64,000 nt of DNA from Pogona vitticeps (Eukaryota; Chordata; Lepidosauria; Squamata; Agamidae), in the NCBI RefSeq assembly GCF_051106095.1, contig NC_135785.1, positions 92,793,001 to 92,857,000 of the forward strand. Reading direction: 5' to 3'. The translations under genes and the position numbers were made by a program. How positions within the stretch are numbered: position 1 is the stretch's first letter; each line of letters opens with the position of its first letter. The notes beneath the pieces were generated by a model. The model was not told the origin of the DNA, made no database searches, and was given only the letters and a program-made list of their open reading frames with translations. Below are positions 27,901 through 34,372 of the stretch, piece after piece.

Positions 27901-30696
27901 TGAGAGAGATCCATAATGTCCTCTCCTCAACAGCCCAGATCAGCTCTTCTAAACTCAAGGCTGGGGCTTCCTGTAGGGAGGCCCTCCATCTTGTATTTGA
28001 TCTTCCTCTTTTCTTGCTGCCTTTAAGCTTGTCTTTTTCGGAGAAACCTGCCTTCTCATGATGTGCCCAAAGTAGAATGGTTACATCATTTTTTTTTGCC
28101 TCCAGAAATAGTTTAGGCATGATTTGTTTGTCTTTCTGCCAGTCCAAGTTATCCACAAAGCTCTGCCTAGCACCATATTTGAAACATACCTTTTTTTTCG
28201 GTCAGCTTTCTTTATTGTCCAGATTTCACACCCATATATAGTAATCAGGAACACCAGAGTGTGGATGATCTTGGTCTTGGTCTTTAGGGGCACATCCTTA
28301 CTTACACTTGATGACCTTTTCTAATTCCTTCATTGCGGCTCCTCAGAGTCTCTGTCTTCTTCTGATTTCTTGGCTGCAGCCTCCATTTGGATTGATGACT
28401 GAACCAAAGTATACAAGATCTTTCAATTTCTTCATTGTCAATATTAAAGATGTGTAGTTCTTCTGTGTCTGCTTTGGCACCTTCTTTCACTTTCACTAAA
28501 AGTCACTTCAGGTGATTGATGCTATTTGTCAGTAAGATGGCGTCATCTGCATGTCTTAAGTGACTGATACTTCTTCCACCAATTTTCACTCCTCTTTCAC
28601 CTGAGTCTAGTCTGGCTTTCAGCATCATGTGTTCTGCATACATATTTAACAAGTTAGGGGATAAAATGCTTCCTTGTCTGACACCTTTGTCTATAGGAAG
28701 CCATTCTGTCTCTTCATATTCTGTCCTAACCGTGGTTTCACAATCAGTTGAGTTTAGTTATGCTAATTTCTTCCTTATATGGACTTTGAATTCATCAGGA
28801 ATGTTGTTTAAATTATTTTTTGGCATGACAAATCTTTTAGTGTTCTTTCTCAGTTTTACTCTAATGTTTAGTATTAACAGTTAATGATCACTGATCAGCA
28901 CAACAATCCAATCCTGGTCTTGCTTCAGCAGGGAGAATACAGCTTCTCCATGTTCTGCTTCCAATTGCATAGTCTATTTGATTTCTGTATTGACCATATG
29001 GTGATGTCTACATGTGCAGCCATCTGTTTGGTTGCTTAAAGCATGTATTCACAATAAACAGATTGGTGCCTTCACAGAATTCTATGAATCATTTTCCTGC
29101 TTCTTTTCTTATCCCTAGACCAAATTTTCCAACATTAGATTCTGCTTTGTATTTTACTTTTGCGTTCCAGTTATCTAGGATTTTATGCATGTCTTGTTTT
29201 GGTGGTCAGTTTCCTCTTAGATGCTTGCATAAAAGTTTTCAATTTCATCTTCTTCACCAATGGTAGCTGGAGTGTAGACTTGAATGGTAGTTATGTTGAT
29301 AGGTTTTCCATGGAGTCCAACCGATATTATTTGGTCAGATTTTGCATTATAGCCCTTAACTGCCGGTGCTACATATGTCCTCAGTATTATAGCCACTCCA
29401 TTTCTTCTAGATTTGACATTTCCAGAGCAGAATATTTTGTAGTTGTCCAACTAAAAGTATCTTATTCCAGTCAACTTTAGTACACTGACACCAAGCACTG
29501 CAATGTTTATATGTTCCATTTCTTGCTTTAACTTGAATCATACGTCTCACGTTCCATGTTCCCGTTGTATATATTATGCAACATTGAATTTTCCTTTCAC
29601 TTTTGTGCATGTCAGCCATTCATTGTCCTTTCGGATTTAATCTAGTTACACAGACCTATTCAGACTTGTCCTTTGCTCTTCTTCAGCAACTGATTGAATA
29701 CTTTCCAGCCTGGGAGTATCATCTTCCAGCACTATCTCTTGTTTCATTTTGAACTGTCTCATCATAGATTTTTCATGATAAGGAAAATCCAACAGGGGTT
29801 TGCCATTGCCGCCACCTGTGCAGTACTAACAAAAGTTGGCTTGGGTGCTACTACCATTGTCTTCTCCACCAGTATAACCTTCAGCTGCTGCTGCGTAGCT
29901 GCCTTGAAAAGCATGGATGCATCTTAGTTTGGTGTCTGAGCTGTGACCTTTCTGCCTTGGGAAATTCTGCTAGGAATCCAGGCTCATAATGGAGTCTAGT
30001 CTCCTGACAGCATTGCTCCCAGCCTCAACGACACACTTAAATCCCTTCACTACATTAAAGTGTGCATCCAAGAAGGGGTTTGGTTCCTACAGTAGTGCAA
30101 AGAAAATGACAGCCATGCATTCTTCCTCAGAAATGATATAACATTGAAACCCATACTGTTTTTTTTTAAATTAAGAGCCCAATATATGCATGGATTTCCT
30201 ACCTTGTTACAATGGTTTCTGCATTCATTTCAGTGGAAAAGGCACGTCTGCTCAGGGGAGGCCACGTTTGTATATGACTCCCACTGGAAACATTAAATTT
30301 ATATTTTTTCTGGAGCAGGAGTGAAAAAGAATGTTGTGATGTGTTGACTTCAACTTGGGTTTCTTCCAGCTGATCCAGAATGATCTGGATGAGGAGGAGG
30401 AGCAAAGAAGTCCAAGCCAAGGGAGCCTTCGTTTCCGGCATAAGCAGCCCATTGAGCTTAAAGGACCTGATGGGATCCATGTGGTCCATGGCAGCACGGG
30501 CACTCTCTTAACCTCTGACCTTAACAGCCTCCCTGAGGATGACCAGAAAGTGCTTGGCCGCTCCTTGGAGACACTGACTGCTGATGGCGGGGCGTACTGT
30601 GACAGGAATGCCCGCACCGAGTCTGCCAAATCCACCCCTATGCACAAGATGAGGGAAGTTATCATGGAGAGTCCGCTGGAAATCACAGAGTTATGA
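1727..30696 (+). CDS. CDH23: Cadherin-23, C-terminal 16 exons (gene overview)
   Basis: Cadherin-23 is a very large calcium-dependent adhesion protein; in hair cells it forms the upper part of the tip link and binds protocadherin-15, and its tail binds harmonin at stereocilia tips. The 16 exons here encode about 808 residues: end of EC24 (1-71), EC25 (72-173), EC26 (174-300), EC27 (301-~385), a membrane-proximal domain (~385-510), a transmembrane helix (~519-539, AIIILAILLFLAAMLF) and the cytoplasmic tail (540-808). Calcium-binding motifs are intact: DKDEG, LDRE, DIDDNEP, DADEG, LDRE, DINDQPP, DADVG. The protein ends in ITEL, a class I PDZ ligand. Recalled human CDH23 aligns through the whole length, with clear identity in the tail. 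All junctions are AG/GT and keep phase. Upstream exons (N-terminal ~23 cadherin repeats) lie to the left of the window. Convergent with PSAP, as in mammals. Confidence 0.97.
1939..2975 (+). other. CDH23 intron, no recognised element
   Basis: Donor at 1939 and acceptor at 2975 bound this intron. No RNA gene or coding frame was recognised. A weak hint of a hAT terminal motif (CCCATCTCTA at 2460) has no partner that I can find. Confidence 0.5.
2976..3170 (+). CDS. CDH23: CDH23 exon: first part of EC25
   Basis: AACAG acceptor before 2976, GTAAGT donor after 3170; 65 codons, phase 0 at both ends. It encodes EIPLRSNVYEVYATDKDEG and ends with LDREKQAVYS. The DKD and LDRE calcium motifs of a cadherin repeat are intact. 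Confidence 0.96.
3318..3645. mobile_element. Palindromic miniature DNA transposon
   Basis: Sequence near 3340-3365 (AAGCTCAGCACCACAG) returns as its reverse complement near 3600-3617, and the match continues inward (CCAGAACCAGCC) on both sides and outward through CAAATAC/GTATTC-type ends. This makes a fold-back element of about 320 bp without coding capacity. Target duplications were not clear, so the family is open (hAT-like is a guess). Confidence 0.6.
3646..4695 (+). other. CDH23 intron stretch, nothing recognised
   Basis: No conserved protein, RNA or repeat pattern was recognised. Open frames of 60-147 codons here overlap each other on both strands and look like chance. Confidence 0.4.
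4700..5013 (+). mobile_element. CR1 LINE fragment, reverse-transcriptase start
   Basis: The + strand reads LHQRVLKELAGELSDPLSII, WRMGEVLDDQRRANVVPTF and NEEPGNCSPVSP, the well-known CR1 stretch at the N-terminal side of the reverse transcriptase, with stops and small shifts. It breaks off at about 5013 where a CR1 in the other orientation begins, and resumes near 6321. Confidence 0.85.
5014..6320 (-). mobile_element. CR1 LINE, 3' half, inserted into another CR1
   Basis: Read on the - strand: SQHGFVKNKFCQTDLISF near 6270, FNKAFDKVPHDIL, SGVPQGSIMGPVYFNIF, KFVDVTKLGG (the catalytic FADDTKLGG box with changed residues), CNVLHLGKK, then CINRSI...LVPLYS, RRATRMIRGLETKPYEE and FSLEKRRLRGDM. The 3' end is the family-typical GATTCTATGATTCT-like terminus at 5014-5030. 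Truncated at the 5' side and disrupted by frameshifts; not mobile. Confidence 0.93.
6321..6595 (+). mobile_element. CR1 LINE fragment, continuation of 4700-5013
   Basis: The + strand resumes with CR1 reverse-transcriptase sequence (YKTNLISL, ILTSAKLLTKCPM) and then jumps to the CR1 3' end (GGGTTGGACTCGATGGCCTG, ending TGATTCTGTGAT). It is the 3' part of the element that starts at 4700, with an internal deletion. Confidence 0.8.
7027..7137 (+). CDS. CDH23: CDH23 exon: end of EC25
   Basis: CTGTAG acceptor before 7027, GTAAGC donor after 7137; 37 codons reading LIIVACDQGQPPYETMQPLQ... to the calcium linker DIDDNEPVF. Phase 0 at both ends. Confidence 0.95.
7138..7746 (+). other. CDH23 intron stretch, nothing recognised
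   Basis: Intron sequence after the EC25 exon. No gene, RNA or known repeat was recognised before the Penelope-like piece at 7747. Confidence 0.4.
7747..7844 (+). mobile_element. Penelope-like element terminal fragment (probable)
   Basis: Contains TGGCGAAATGTTAGGAAGAA and GGCCAAAGAGCCCGAAAAAC ending CCACAACAACC. The same segment occurs in both orientations at 12578-12674, so it is an interspersed repeat. The hammerhead-like fold inside it and terminal-repeat behaviour fit Penelope-like retroelements, which are known to carry hammerhead motifs in their terminal repeats; the family name is inference. Confidence 0.55.
7751..7793 (+). ncRNA. Hammerhead-ribozyme-like motif (type I, minimal)
   Basis: Core CUGAAGA (7755-7761; consensus CUGANGA) and GAAA (7782-7785) are both present. 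Stem I pairs UCCU (7751-7754) with AGGA (7790-7793); stem II pairs GCUGG (7763-7767) with CUGGC (7777-7781, with G-U pairs); stem III is almost absent, and GUU just before 7790 would be the cleavage triplet. Very short stem III is a known trait of hammerheads in Penelope-like elements. Activity of this copy is uncertain. Confidence 0.5.
8147..8276 (+). CDS. CDH23: CDH23 exon: first part of EC26
   Basis: CTGCAG acceptor before 8147 after a pyrimidine-rich tract; donor GTAGAT after 8276 is a weaker match to consensus. Encodes KGSPPYQVLSMPEHS and GAVDADEG, the opening and first calcium motif of EC26; ends in phase 1. Confidence 0.94.
8277..9434 (+). other. CDH23 intron with an unexplained antisense open frame
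   Basis: No repeat family recognised. On the - strand an open frame of 215 codons runs from 9260 to 8613; its product shows no known domain or motif and has no clear splice or promoter context. It is reported as an oddity, not as a gene. Confidence 0.35.
9435..9698 (+). CDS. CDH23: CDH23 exon: end of EC26 and EC26-27 linker
   Basis: TTCTAG acceptor before 9435, GTAAGG donor after 9698. Encodes AGNKENNFQLSREGK, RDLDREKETFYS and the linker LEDINDQPPRFTKSEY. The loop between NWTPP and TLQEV is about four residues longer than in human CDH23 as I recall it. Confidence 0.95.
9699..10658 (+). other. CDH23 intron, nothing recognised
   Basis: Only the long pyrimidine tract before 10658 (splice acceptor of the EC27 exon) stands out. 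No repeat family or RNA recognised. Confidence 0.45.
10659..10820 (+). CDS. CDH23: CDH23 exon: first part of EC27
   Basis: The acceptor GGAAG before 10659 follows a long pyrimidine tract; this AG is the one that completes the Gly codon split from the previous exon. Encodes VATDAKVGSELIKLVALDAD and VGNNSLVLYSILG; donor GTAAGA after 10820. Confidence 0.93.
11215..11342. mobile_element. Small palindromic repeat, copy 1
   Basis: AGAGTAGGGCCATTGAATCA (11250-11269) returns inverted as TGATTCACACAAGCCTACTC (11309-11328). A related stretch, AATCCTGTTGCTTA...GTAAATTGCA, lies at 42077-42107. Short non-coding fold-back repeat, likely a MITE of unknown family. Confidence 0.5.
11670..11926 (+). CDS. CDH23: CDH23 exon: end of EC27 and start of membrane-proximal domain
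   Basis: CCAAG acceptor before 11670, GTAACA donor after 11926. Encodes GNLDGILRTFDLFTAYNPGY, the IYILRDDQRVKI strand and NEIPDKVRQFEEEF. LSNITG keeps an N-glycosylation sequon seen in human CDH23. Confidence 0.95.
12128..12225 (+). CDS. CDH23: CDH23 exon: membrane-proximal domain, middle
   Basis: CATATAG acceptor before 12128; donor GTAAAG after 12225. Encodes FHVDKKGRVNFAQTELLIHV and NRETNRILDVE, near-identical to the mammalian protein; an Arg codon is split to the next exon. Confidence 0.95.
12542..12674. mobile_element. Penelope-like terminal fragments, head to head
   Basis: The piece 12578-12630 is the reverse complement of the segment at 7790-7844 (GGTTGTTGTGGGTTTTCGGG), and 12633-12674 carries the same segment in forward orientation. 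The two form a fold-back with arms of about 40 nt. 12546-12577 (TGTTGGCGAAGGCTTTCACG) flanks it. Same repeat as 7747-7844; hammerhead core not retained here. Confidence 0.5.
12710..13288. mobile_element. Repeat with ~60-bp inverted ends, carrying a hammerhead-like motif
   Basis: GGAGAGACGATAGTCCCAGG at 12710 and its continuation through GTATCAGTATTTTTATT is mirrored at 13230-13288 (AATAAAAATACTGATATCC...CATCTCTCC). The 460 bp between hold no coding frame. The left arm includes GTTTCGGCT and CCTTCTTCAGGGG, which on the - strand form a hammerhead core. Probably terminal repeats of a second Penelope-like family in inverted arrangement; family is inference. Confidence 0.55.
12769..12815 (-). ncRNA. 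Hammerhead-ribozyme-like motif
   Basis: Read on the - strand: AGCCC, CUGAAGA, AGGCU, an 11-nt loop, AGCC, GAAA, CCC, AUU, GGGCU. Stem I is five pairs (AGCCC/GGGCU), stem II four (GGCU/AGCC), both conserved core boxes are intact, and AUU fits the NUH cleavage triplet. Stem III is minimal, as in Penelope-type hammerheads. Better paired than the 7751-7793 motif. Confidence 0.55.
13985..14064 (+). repeat. SINE/L2-type 3' tail
   Basis: GTAAGTTGCCCAGAATAGTG..GGGCAAGATAGAAATC followed by an AAAC-rich end is the 3' tail (GGGCGGTATAGAAAT type) shared by L2 LINEs and their SINEs in squamates. No 5' part is visible. Confidence 0.55.
14448..14568 (+). CDS. CDH23: CDH23 exon: membrane-proximal domain, end
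   Basis: CCTTAG acceptor before 14448 and GTAAGA donor after 14568. Encodes VIQMIDENKEQLRNLFRNYN and VLDVQPAITTRAPDDLSALQ, the extracellular stalk just before the membrane. Confidence 0.95.
15000..16785 (+). mobile_element. RTE-BovB LINE, eroded, split by a hAT element
   Basis: The + strand begins in the endonuclease: DAEEDEIESFYASIQEEID, then QYRNQIGYVIGSRRWKSCIL and AKTRSGTDCGTGHELL. Further on come traces of the connector (GLGMTGVMEYQ near 15975) and the C-terminal IKLRLFYFGHIMRRQDSLAK near 16175. At 16328-16675 a hAT miniature element interrupts it, after which BovB continues with DLRRAVEDRT to about 16785. The reverse-transcriptase core is missing. Old, heavily mutated copy. Confidence 0.85.
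16328..16675. mobile_element. hAT-type palindromic MITE inserted in BovB
   Basis: Ends TAGAGATGGCGGTATTCGTA and (inverted) TAGAGACGGGGGTATTCATA; inside, GGTCCAGCCCCATGAGGCCA on the left returns inverted on the right, so almost the whole element folds back. The flanks share TTAAC (imperfect 8-bp duplication), as expected for hAT. No coding capacity. Close relative of 18762-19095. Confidence 0.8.
17383..17644. mobile_element. Tigger/mariner-type MITE
   Basis: Begins CAGTGGAACCTTGACTTACA and ends ...AAGTCAAGACCCCACTG, inverted copies of each other, flanked by TA on both sides (17381-17382 and 17645-17646). The 262-bp element has several internal copies of the GACTTACAGAC motif. CAGTGG..CCTTGACTTA ends resemble pogo/Tigger-derived MITEs. 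Confidence 0.8.
17753..17832 (+). CDS. CDH23: CDH23 exon: transmembrane helix
   Basis: TTTCTAG acceptor before 17753, GTGAGT donor after 17832. The exon encodes MAIIILAILLFLAAMLFILM followed by NWYYRT; this is the only hydrophobic helix in the part of the protein seen here and sets the membrane boundary. Confidence 0.95.
18762..19095. mobile_element. hAT-type palindromic MITE with perfect 8-bp duplication
   Basis: TAGAGATGGGGATATTCATA at the left and the inverted TACAGATGGGGGTATTCATA at the right. GTTCTCAG occurs just before (18754-18761) and just after (19096-19103): a perfect 8-bp target duplication, the hAT signature. The arms, with GTCCAGCCCCATGGGGCCAG, fold back over nearly the full 334 bp. 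Confidence 0.88.
19254..19294 (+). CDS. CDH23: CDH23 exon: juxtamembrane tail (41 nt)
   Basis: A very short exon. TTGCAG precedes 19254 and GTGAGA follows 19294. It completes an Ala codon and encodes HKRKLKAIVAGST, a basic stop-transfer stretch. Confidence 0.92.
19296..20418 (+). other. CDH23 intron with faint L2-type tail
   Basis: TTTGCTTTATTTATATCCCG at 19545-19564 followed by TCATTCTCCCAGAATTGCAA is the reverse of an L2/SINE tail. Nothing else was recognised. Confidence 0.4.
20419..20479 (+). CDS. CDH23: CDH23 exon: cytoplasmic tail (61 nt)
   Basis: TTTACAG precedes 20419 and GTAAGT follows 20479. Encodes NRGFMDIMDMPNTNKYSFDG, almost unchanged from mammals; both ends split Gly codons. 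Confidence 0.94.
21020..21161. mobile_element. Short hAT-like MITE
   Basis: AGCGCTGGTTCCCAACCTTG at the left is mirrored by CAAGGTTGGGAACCAGCGCT at the right: perfect 20-bp ends with further pairing (GGGTCACCCAGG / CCTGGGTGGCCC). The 142-bp element is of the CAGNGNTTCCCAACC type seen in non-autonomous hAT elements. Flanking 8-bp duplication is imperfect. Confidence 0.75.
21957..22086 (+). CDS. CDH23: CDH23 exon: cytoplasmic tail
   Basis: TTGCAG precedes 21957 and GTGAGA follows 22086. Encodes ANPVWLDPFCRNLELAAQAE and HEDDLPENLSEITDLWNSP, almost identical to the mammalian tail. Confidence 0.95.
22087..23877 (+). other. CDH23 intron, low-complexity and possibly repeat-derived
   Basis: AAGGATGTACACAGGGAAAT near 22222 resembles the end of an hAT element, but no matching second end was found. 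22340-23470 is unusually purine-rich on the + strand with many A-runs. No gene recognised. Confidence 0.35.
23878..24000 (+). CDS. CDH23: CDH23 exon: cytoplasmic tail (before alternative exon)
   Basis: CCTTAG precedes 23878 and GTAAAT follows 24000; 41 codons, phase 0 at both ends. Encodes GTFGREPSAS and RYLRAAIQEYDNIAKLGQIM. Because both this exon and the next are phase 0, the next can be skipped without a frame change. Confidence 0.95.
24433..24546 (+). CDS. CDH23: CDH23 alternative exon (mammalian exon 68 equivalent)
   Basis: TTCCAG precedes 24433 and GTAGAG, a weak donor, follows 24546. The 114 nt encode GSLLKVVLDDYMRLKRLLAE and a divergent end (RMVNRATTSQGDQSSVSE). In mammals this exon is included mainly in inner-ear sensory cells and lies in a region that affects binding to harmonin. 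Phase 0 at both ends makes it a skippable cassette. It is 38 codons, against 35 in human as recalled; the extra residues fall in the Ser/Thr/Gln-rich end. Confidence 0.93.
24879..25436 (-). mobile_element. L2-type LINE 3' end with (ATTT)n tail
   Basis: The 3' terminus is a ~90-bp (TTTA)n array (24879-24968). Above it, on the - strand, is the C-terminus of the reverse transcriptase: [40 protein letters not shown] and LKTWMFRQAF, then stop. Only the last ~100 codons and 3' UTR are present. Confidence 0.85.
25838..26385 (-). mobile_element. L2-type LINE 3' fragment, older copy
   Basis: Tail-like TTTATTTATTTGG at about 25843 and CCTGCCTTTCTTCTTAAAAA; above it the - strand has traces of the same protein end (MKIF.. 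and EAQKEKTKNW), matching 24879-25436 in order but with more change. Confidence 0.65.
27055..27300. mobile_element. Interspersed repeat with inverted GTGGCACCTTAAAG ends
   Basis: TTGTGGCACCTTAAAGACTA (27121-27140) and its inverted partner CTAGGCCTTTAAGGTGCTAC (27212-27231). Between lies GGACTAGTCCACTTCCTCTG, which is the eroded hammerhead-like segment (AAGUGGACU..AGUCCA..GAAA on the - strand). Likely Penelope-like terminal sequence; family not certain. Confidence 0.45.
27845..29935 (-). mobile_element. RTE-BovB LINE, long but internally deleted
   Basis: 3' end at about 27845 (AACAACAACAAG read on the - strand). Going upstream: RT C-terminus ([20 protein letters not shown]), the catalytic box HADDAIL near 28550, then a jump to the endonuclease (QVYTPATIGEEDEIENFYA; GTWNVRRMIQVK near 29550) and 5' UTR-like sequence to ~29935. 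The N-terminal part of the reverse transcriptase is missing and there are many stops. It sits in the last CDH23 intron. Confidence 0.88.
30370..30696 (+). CDS. CDH23: CDH23 last coding exon with PDZ-binding C terminus
   Basis: TTCCAG precedes 30370; the frame closes with TGA at 30694-30696. Encodes LIQNDLDEEEEQRSPSQGSL, RFRHKQPIELKGPDGIHVVH, GRSLETLTADGG and NARTESAKSTPMHK, ending ITEL. The terminal four residues match human CDH23 and form the class I PDZ ligand bound by harmonin. Confidence 0.97.
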   Translation: MIQNDLDEEEEQRSPSQGSLRFRHKQPIELKGPDGIHVVHGSTGTLLTSDLNSLPEDDQKVLGRSLETLTADGGAYCDRNARTESAKSTPMHKMREVIMESPLEITEL

Positions 30697-30726
30697 CTAG
30701 AAGTGGCATCGCTGGTGTAGCACGCC

Positions 30727-30732
30727 AATAAA
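30727..30732 (+). promoter_or_regulatory. Candidate CDH23 poly(A) signal, proximal
   Basis: AATAAA, 31 nt after the stop codon. Canonical hexamer, but position this close to the stop makes it a secondary candidate. Confidence 0.35.
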
Positions 30733-31954
30733 AGCCCAGACCCACACAGACTGTCACTGCAGAAGGGAGAACACCGACCAAGGGACAAACGTGGCAGAAG
30801 AGAAATCAAGAGGCTGAGGTCCCCAGTGCCTGCCCACCAAGCTGCTCCAGAGTAAACCTGACCAAGATCGCCAATTGTTCTGTTATGGCAGCCTTAGAGA
30901 ACCTCACCTCTAGTAGTGAAGACTCTCAGGACTGTTTGCTTTTACCAGGCAATCATACCGTTAATTTCATACCTTTTTAATTTTCTTTTTTAATTAAAAG
31001 GTGTTTAAGGAGGGGAAAGCAGTGGGAGGCCCTGAGGTAAAAACCTATGGCTAGAATTGCAATAATCATGGTGCCATGTCCCATCAACAGAACCAGCTAG
31101 GTTCTCCACTATGTCCTGGATTATTCCAGTATATTCTTCCACCCGCCAACCCCCAAAGTGGTGGTGGGGAAAGAGGGCTGCTAACCAAATGCAGCTAACA
31201 TTATCCTAGGACTATCAACTGATACACAGGGATTTTGTGACGAACTTGAGGAAGCTCCACAAATCTCTTTGGTATTAATCTGTGTTGGATCATTAACAGA
31301 AAAAAAGGGGGGGGGACTGAAGCCATTTCTTCATTTTCGCTGGTTTACCAAAACACTGCAGCATCAAAAGCAACAGAATGACATTAATTCAGGTTCTGAA
31401 CGTAGAGTGTTTGTGTGTAATTAAATTTTTTCCCCTCTTTTTGTTTTTGAACAGTGAAGTGTTGAGAGTTTGGGGATGGTCTATCAAAGGAACCAGAAAT
31501 ATATTATACAAGAATTTGGTTAATCTGTCTTTTATCTGTCCTACTGAAACTGACATGCTGAGCCTCTTGGACATAGATCTTAGTGGTTGTGTAGGTTAAG
31601 TGCACCACACTATGGGAGCTGAGAAATCAGAATTGTGTGCCTCCATATACCAGCATGTATATTCCTTCTCTATAACACTATCAAGAAAGGGAATTGGGAG
31701 TGTGCCTTATATGGAGCTCTGTGTGTCATGAGTGCACACACAATCAGTTTGAATAAAATTATGCAAATTAAGAAAAATATTTTGCATAATTCCGATTTCA
31801 CGATCTAGCTTCTCAGAAATTTTTCAGGGAGAGCTAAAGCATACAGCAATGAAGAGCAAGGCTTGAACACATAGGTGGCGAAGAGCACCAGTTACATGGA
31901 GAAATTGCAATGGGAATTCAAGAACTGTGTAGGATATTTAACATCTTTGGGTAC

Positions 31955-31960
31955 AATAAA
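31955..31960 (+). promoter_or_regulatory. Candidate CDH23 poly(A) signal, distal
   Basis: AATAAA in an A/T-rich context; another at 31752-31757. Both are on the CDH23 strand and upstream of the PSAP 3' end. Confidence 0.4.
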
Positions 31961-31985
31961 AGGCAAAATTAAGAATAGTTACATT

Positions 31986-33329
31986 GCACTGAGTTTCATG
32001 AGTATGAGATTTACCTGACTTTTTCTATTTATGCCTTTCCTCCCCAAGTACTGGAAGTGTTCATTAGATGGCTCTAGTTTTCCCAAAATGTTCTATGCCT
32101 AGAATTTACCTTTTCAAAACTGAAAAGTAATAGTCTCATCATCATGTGCTATCTAGTTAATTCTGACTTATGATGACCCTTTTCAGGGTTTGCCAAATAG
32201 AGAATGGGTTTCCCATTCCTTTCTTCTGTGTGTGTGTGTGTGGGGGGGCTACCCTGGGACTTTGAAGCTTCCCAAGGCCACACAGGCTGGCTCTACTCAC
32301 AAGAAGTCCAAAAACCTTATCTTCATAGATCTGTGTGAAGAGAAGCCTGCCTCTGCCCATGTATCTCATATGAATATGCAACTGATTTTTTCTTTGTGTT
32401 TCTTTGAAATACCAGCTTCAGCAGAATAGATTTTAGAGTGGTCATATATATGACTTCAATGCAGATGGTGACACACATCCCCATTTTAGACCACAAAGTA
32501 CTTCATGCAGCTGGAGCGAAAAACCATATAGGTGTGTATCCCAAACAAGAAAGGCTGGATCAAAATGAGGGTTCCGTTCTACAAATAAAAGCAGCAAGAT
32601 TTCTGTGCCACCAGTTTCTGCCATGTGTCGCATGGGACAATACTCCTTTCTGAACAACTGTTTTGTCTACACTAGACATTCACATACATTTAATACGTGT
32701 TGAAATTTTAATTGTATAAATGGGCTTAAGCACTTTTAGAGTTTCGGCACTCTCAGGACCAAACAGCTATTCATAAAGTGGAATGTATACAGTGGCGGAA
32801 ATCCTGTTTATTAACTGCAGATGTAAGTGACAATGTTGTCATCAGCCCACAATGTTACTATTTAATTTAATGTTTCATTCCACTAGGTTCCAAGGCTCTC
32901 TTAGAGAACCCTTTTGATCCGGCGAAATCTTTGAGAGCCTTGGGATGGGGGGGACATCATTTTGATATTAAAAAACACTGATGGATCATTGGTGCCATCA
33001 GGATTAGGACTGCTGATGGTGATCTGGCCATGATTTTCCAACATTGAAGGCTGGCTGTCTCCTCATCTTGATACTCCCAAAGGTTTCCTTGAGTCAAAAG
33101 AGATTCCTAGGGAGCCTTGGAATGTAAGGGAGCTGGAGGGGAGATTAAGCTTTAAATTAAGTTAAATTAAATTAAAGAGTAATATCACAAGTTGATGACA
33201 TAACCACTATTTATGCCCACGTAGTTGCACTAGCTGGATTTCTGCCAGTGATTTTTCTCTATCTCCAGTTTTAATTGGAAAAACAGATACAAAAATATCA
33301 CTTAAAATACCTGTAAGTATAAGAGGGAG
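31986..33329. other. CDH23-PSAP intergenic stretch
   Basis: About 1.3 kb between the two converging 3' ends. Holds one SINE copy (32140-32310). No other gene, RNA or clear regulatory element recognised. Confidence 0.5.
32140..32310 (-). mobile_element. Sauria-like SINE, 3' part
   Basis: TCTGACTTATGATGACCCTT, CAGGGTTTGCCAAATAGAGA and CCAAGGCCACACAGGCTGG are the BovB-derived 3' part and body of the SINE type seen also at 54878-55115. The tRNA-like head is not clear. Confidence 0.65.
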
Positions 33330-33340
33330 GGGGGCTGCAG

Positions 33341-33366
33341 TTTATTGGTACAGAGTATACTTTATT
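33341..33366 (-). promoter_or_regulatory. PSAP poly(A) signals (two AATAAA)
   Basis: On the - strand AATAAA occurs at 33366-33361 and again at 33346-33341, 1.0 kb after the PSAP stop. Two canonical hexamers 20 nt apart make this the likely transcript end. Confidence 0.65.
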
Positions 33367-34168
33367 CATACACAGTCCCAGGTTTAATCTGGCATCACAA
33401 GTTTAAAAGAATCTCAAATAACACGGCTTAGAAACAAGACAGGACAGAGTAATAAGTACAAGTAATATGTTACTTTCCCATATTCATTGACTGGAAGTGG
33501 CTTCTTTTATTCTGAAACCTGAGGTCTTACAATAAAAAGAATAAATTTCAGACCCCCTCCCCCCACAAATACTGAAGAGAAAAGTCTCCTCAACATGACT
33601 TTGAGCCCTCAAGAACATAAAACGTGCCCAAAGCTCACATAGCAATAGTTCCTGGAGTTCCTTGAAGAAAAGTATGAAAGATGGAGGCAGATTTAAAATA
33701 GTTCAATTTTTAATATATTAAATTCTTTGAAAAGGATTCTAAAAGACCCAGTTCAACAACATATGTGAAAGAAGGATGTCTCAGTGGAACGCTGTCATGT
33801 TCTGTCCACTGGGTGTGGTCCTGTGCAATAAAAATCCCAAACCATTTCCCTCAAAGTTTCACAAGGACATATTTAAAATTCAGTATTCATTTACATGCTA
33901 TTATAGGCAGAACGCATTGGAAATGTGACAATCTCAGTTTAGGCAGCCTGTTTTGGACTATTATTTTTCTGCACTTCTTCTATTAGCACATGGCAATTTA
34001 TTAGTATTATACTGAAAAACATTTTAAAGGAAATTCTTATCTATTCTAGTAATTCCATACTCCCCAAGTTTCTCCCCCTCCCATGTCCTCCTCCACCATG
34101 GCTTGAAAACCCAAACTAAACATATGGTGATTCAGAGCATTATGAACAACCTGTTTTTCCCTCTACAA

Positions 34169-34170
<2 letters not shown>

Positions 34171-34205
<35 letters not shown>
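34171..34205. repeat. (CT)n microsatellite in PSAP 3' UTR
   Basis: About 17 uninterrupted CT units, within the presumed PSAP 3' UTR. Confidence 0.95.
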
Positions 34206-34206
<1 letters not shown>

Positions 34207-34372
34207 AATTGGACCAGGCACTCAATAGCAATCATACTTAAAACTGGGCCAAATATGAAAAAGGAAGATGGCCCCCAGCAACATTTAGACCTCTTACTAT
34301 TTCCCACCCAGTCGAATTCCAGAATTTGTTCATTAAAACTGCAGTCAACGTTCTTTCATTGAAGGGTTGCCT

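Larger units (their letters stand above)
30697..31985 (+). other. CDH23: CDH23 3' UTR (end uncertain)
   Basis: Non-coding sequence after the CDH23 stop. Three AATAAA hexamers lie at 30727-30732, 31752-31757 and 31955-31960, so a short and one or two longer 3' ends are possible. The first is only about 30 nt after the stop. Which is used cannot be told from sequence. Confidence 0.55.
33330..34372 (-). other. PSAP: PSAP 3' UTR
   Basis: Continuous non-coding sequence below the PSAP stop, ending near two AATAAA signals read on the - strand at 33361-33366 and 33341-33346. It contains a (CT)n microsatellite at 34171-34205 and a short (AC)n at 34446-34456. The exact cleavage site, expected 10-30 nt below the signal, is not resolved. 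Confidence 0.7.
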
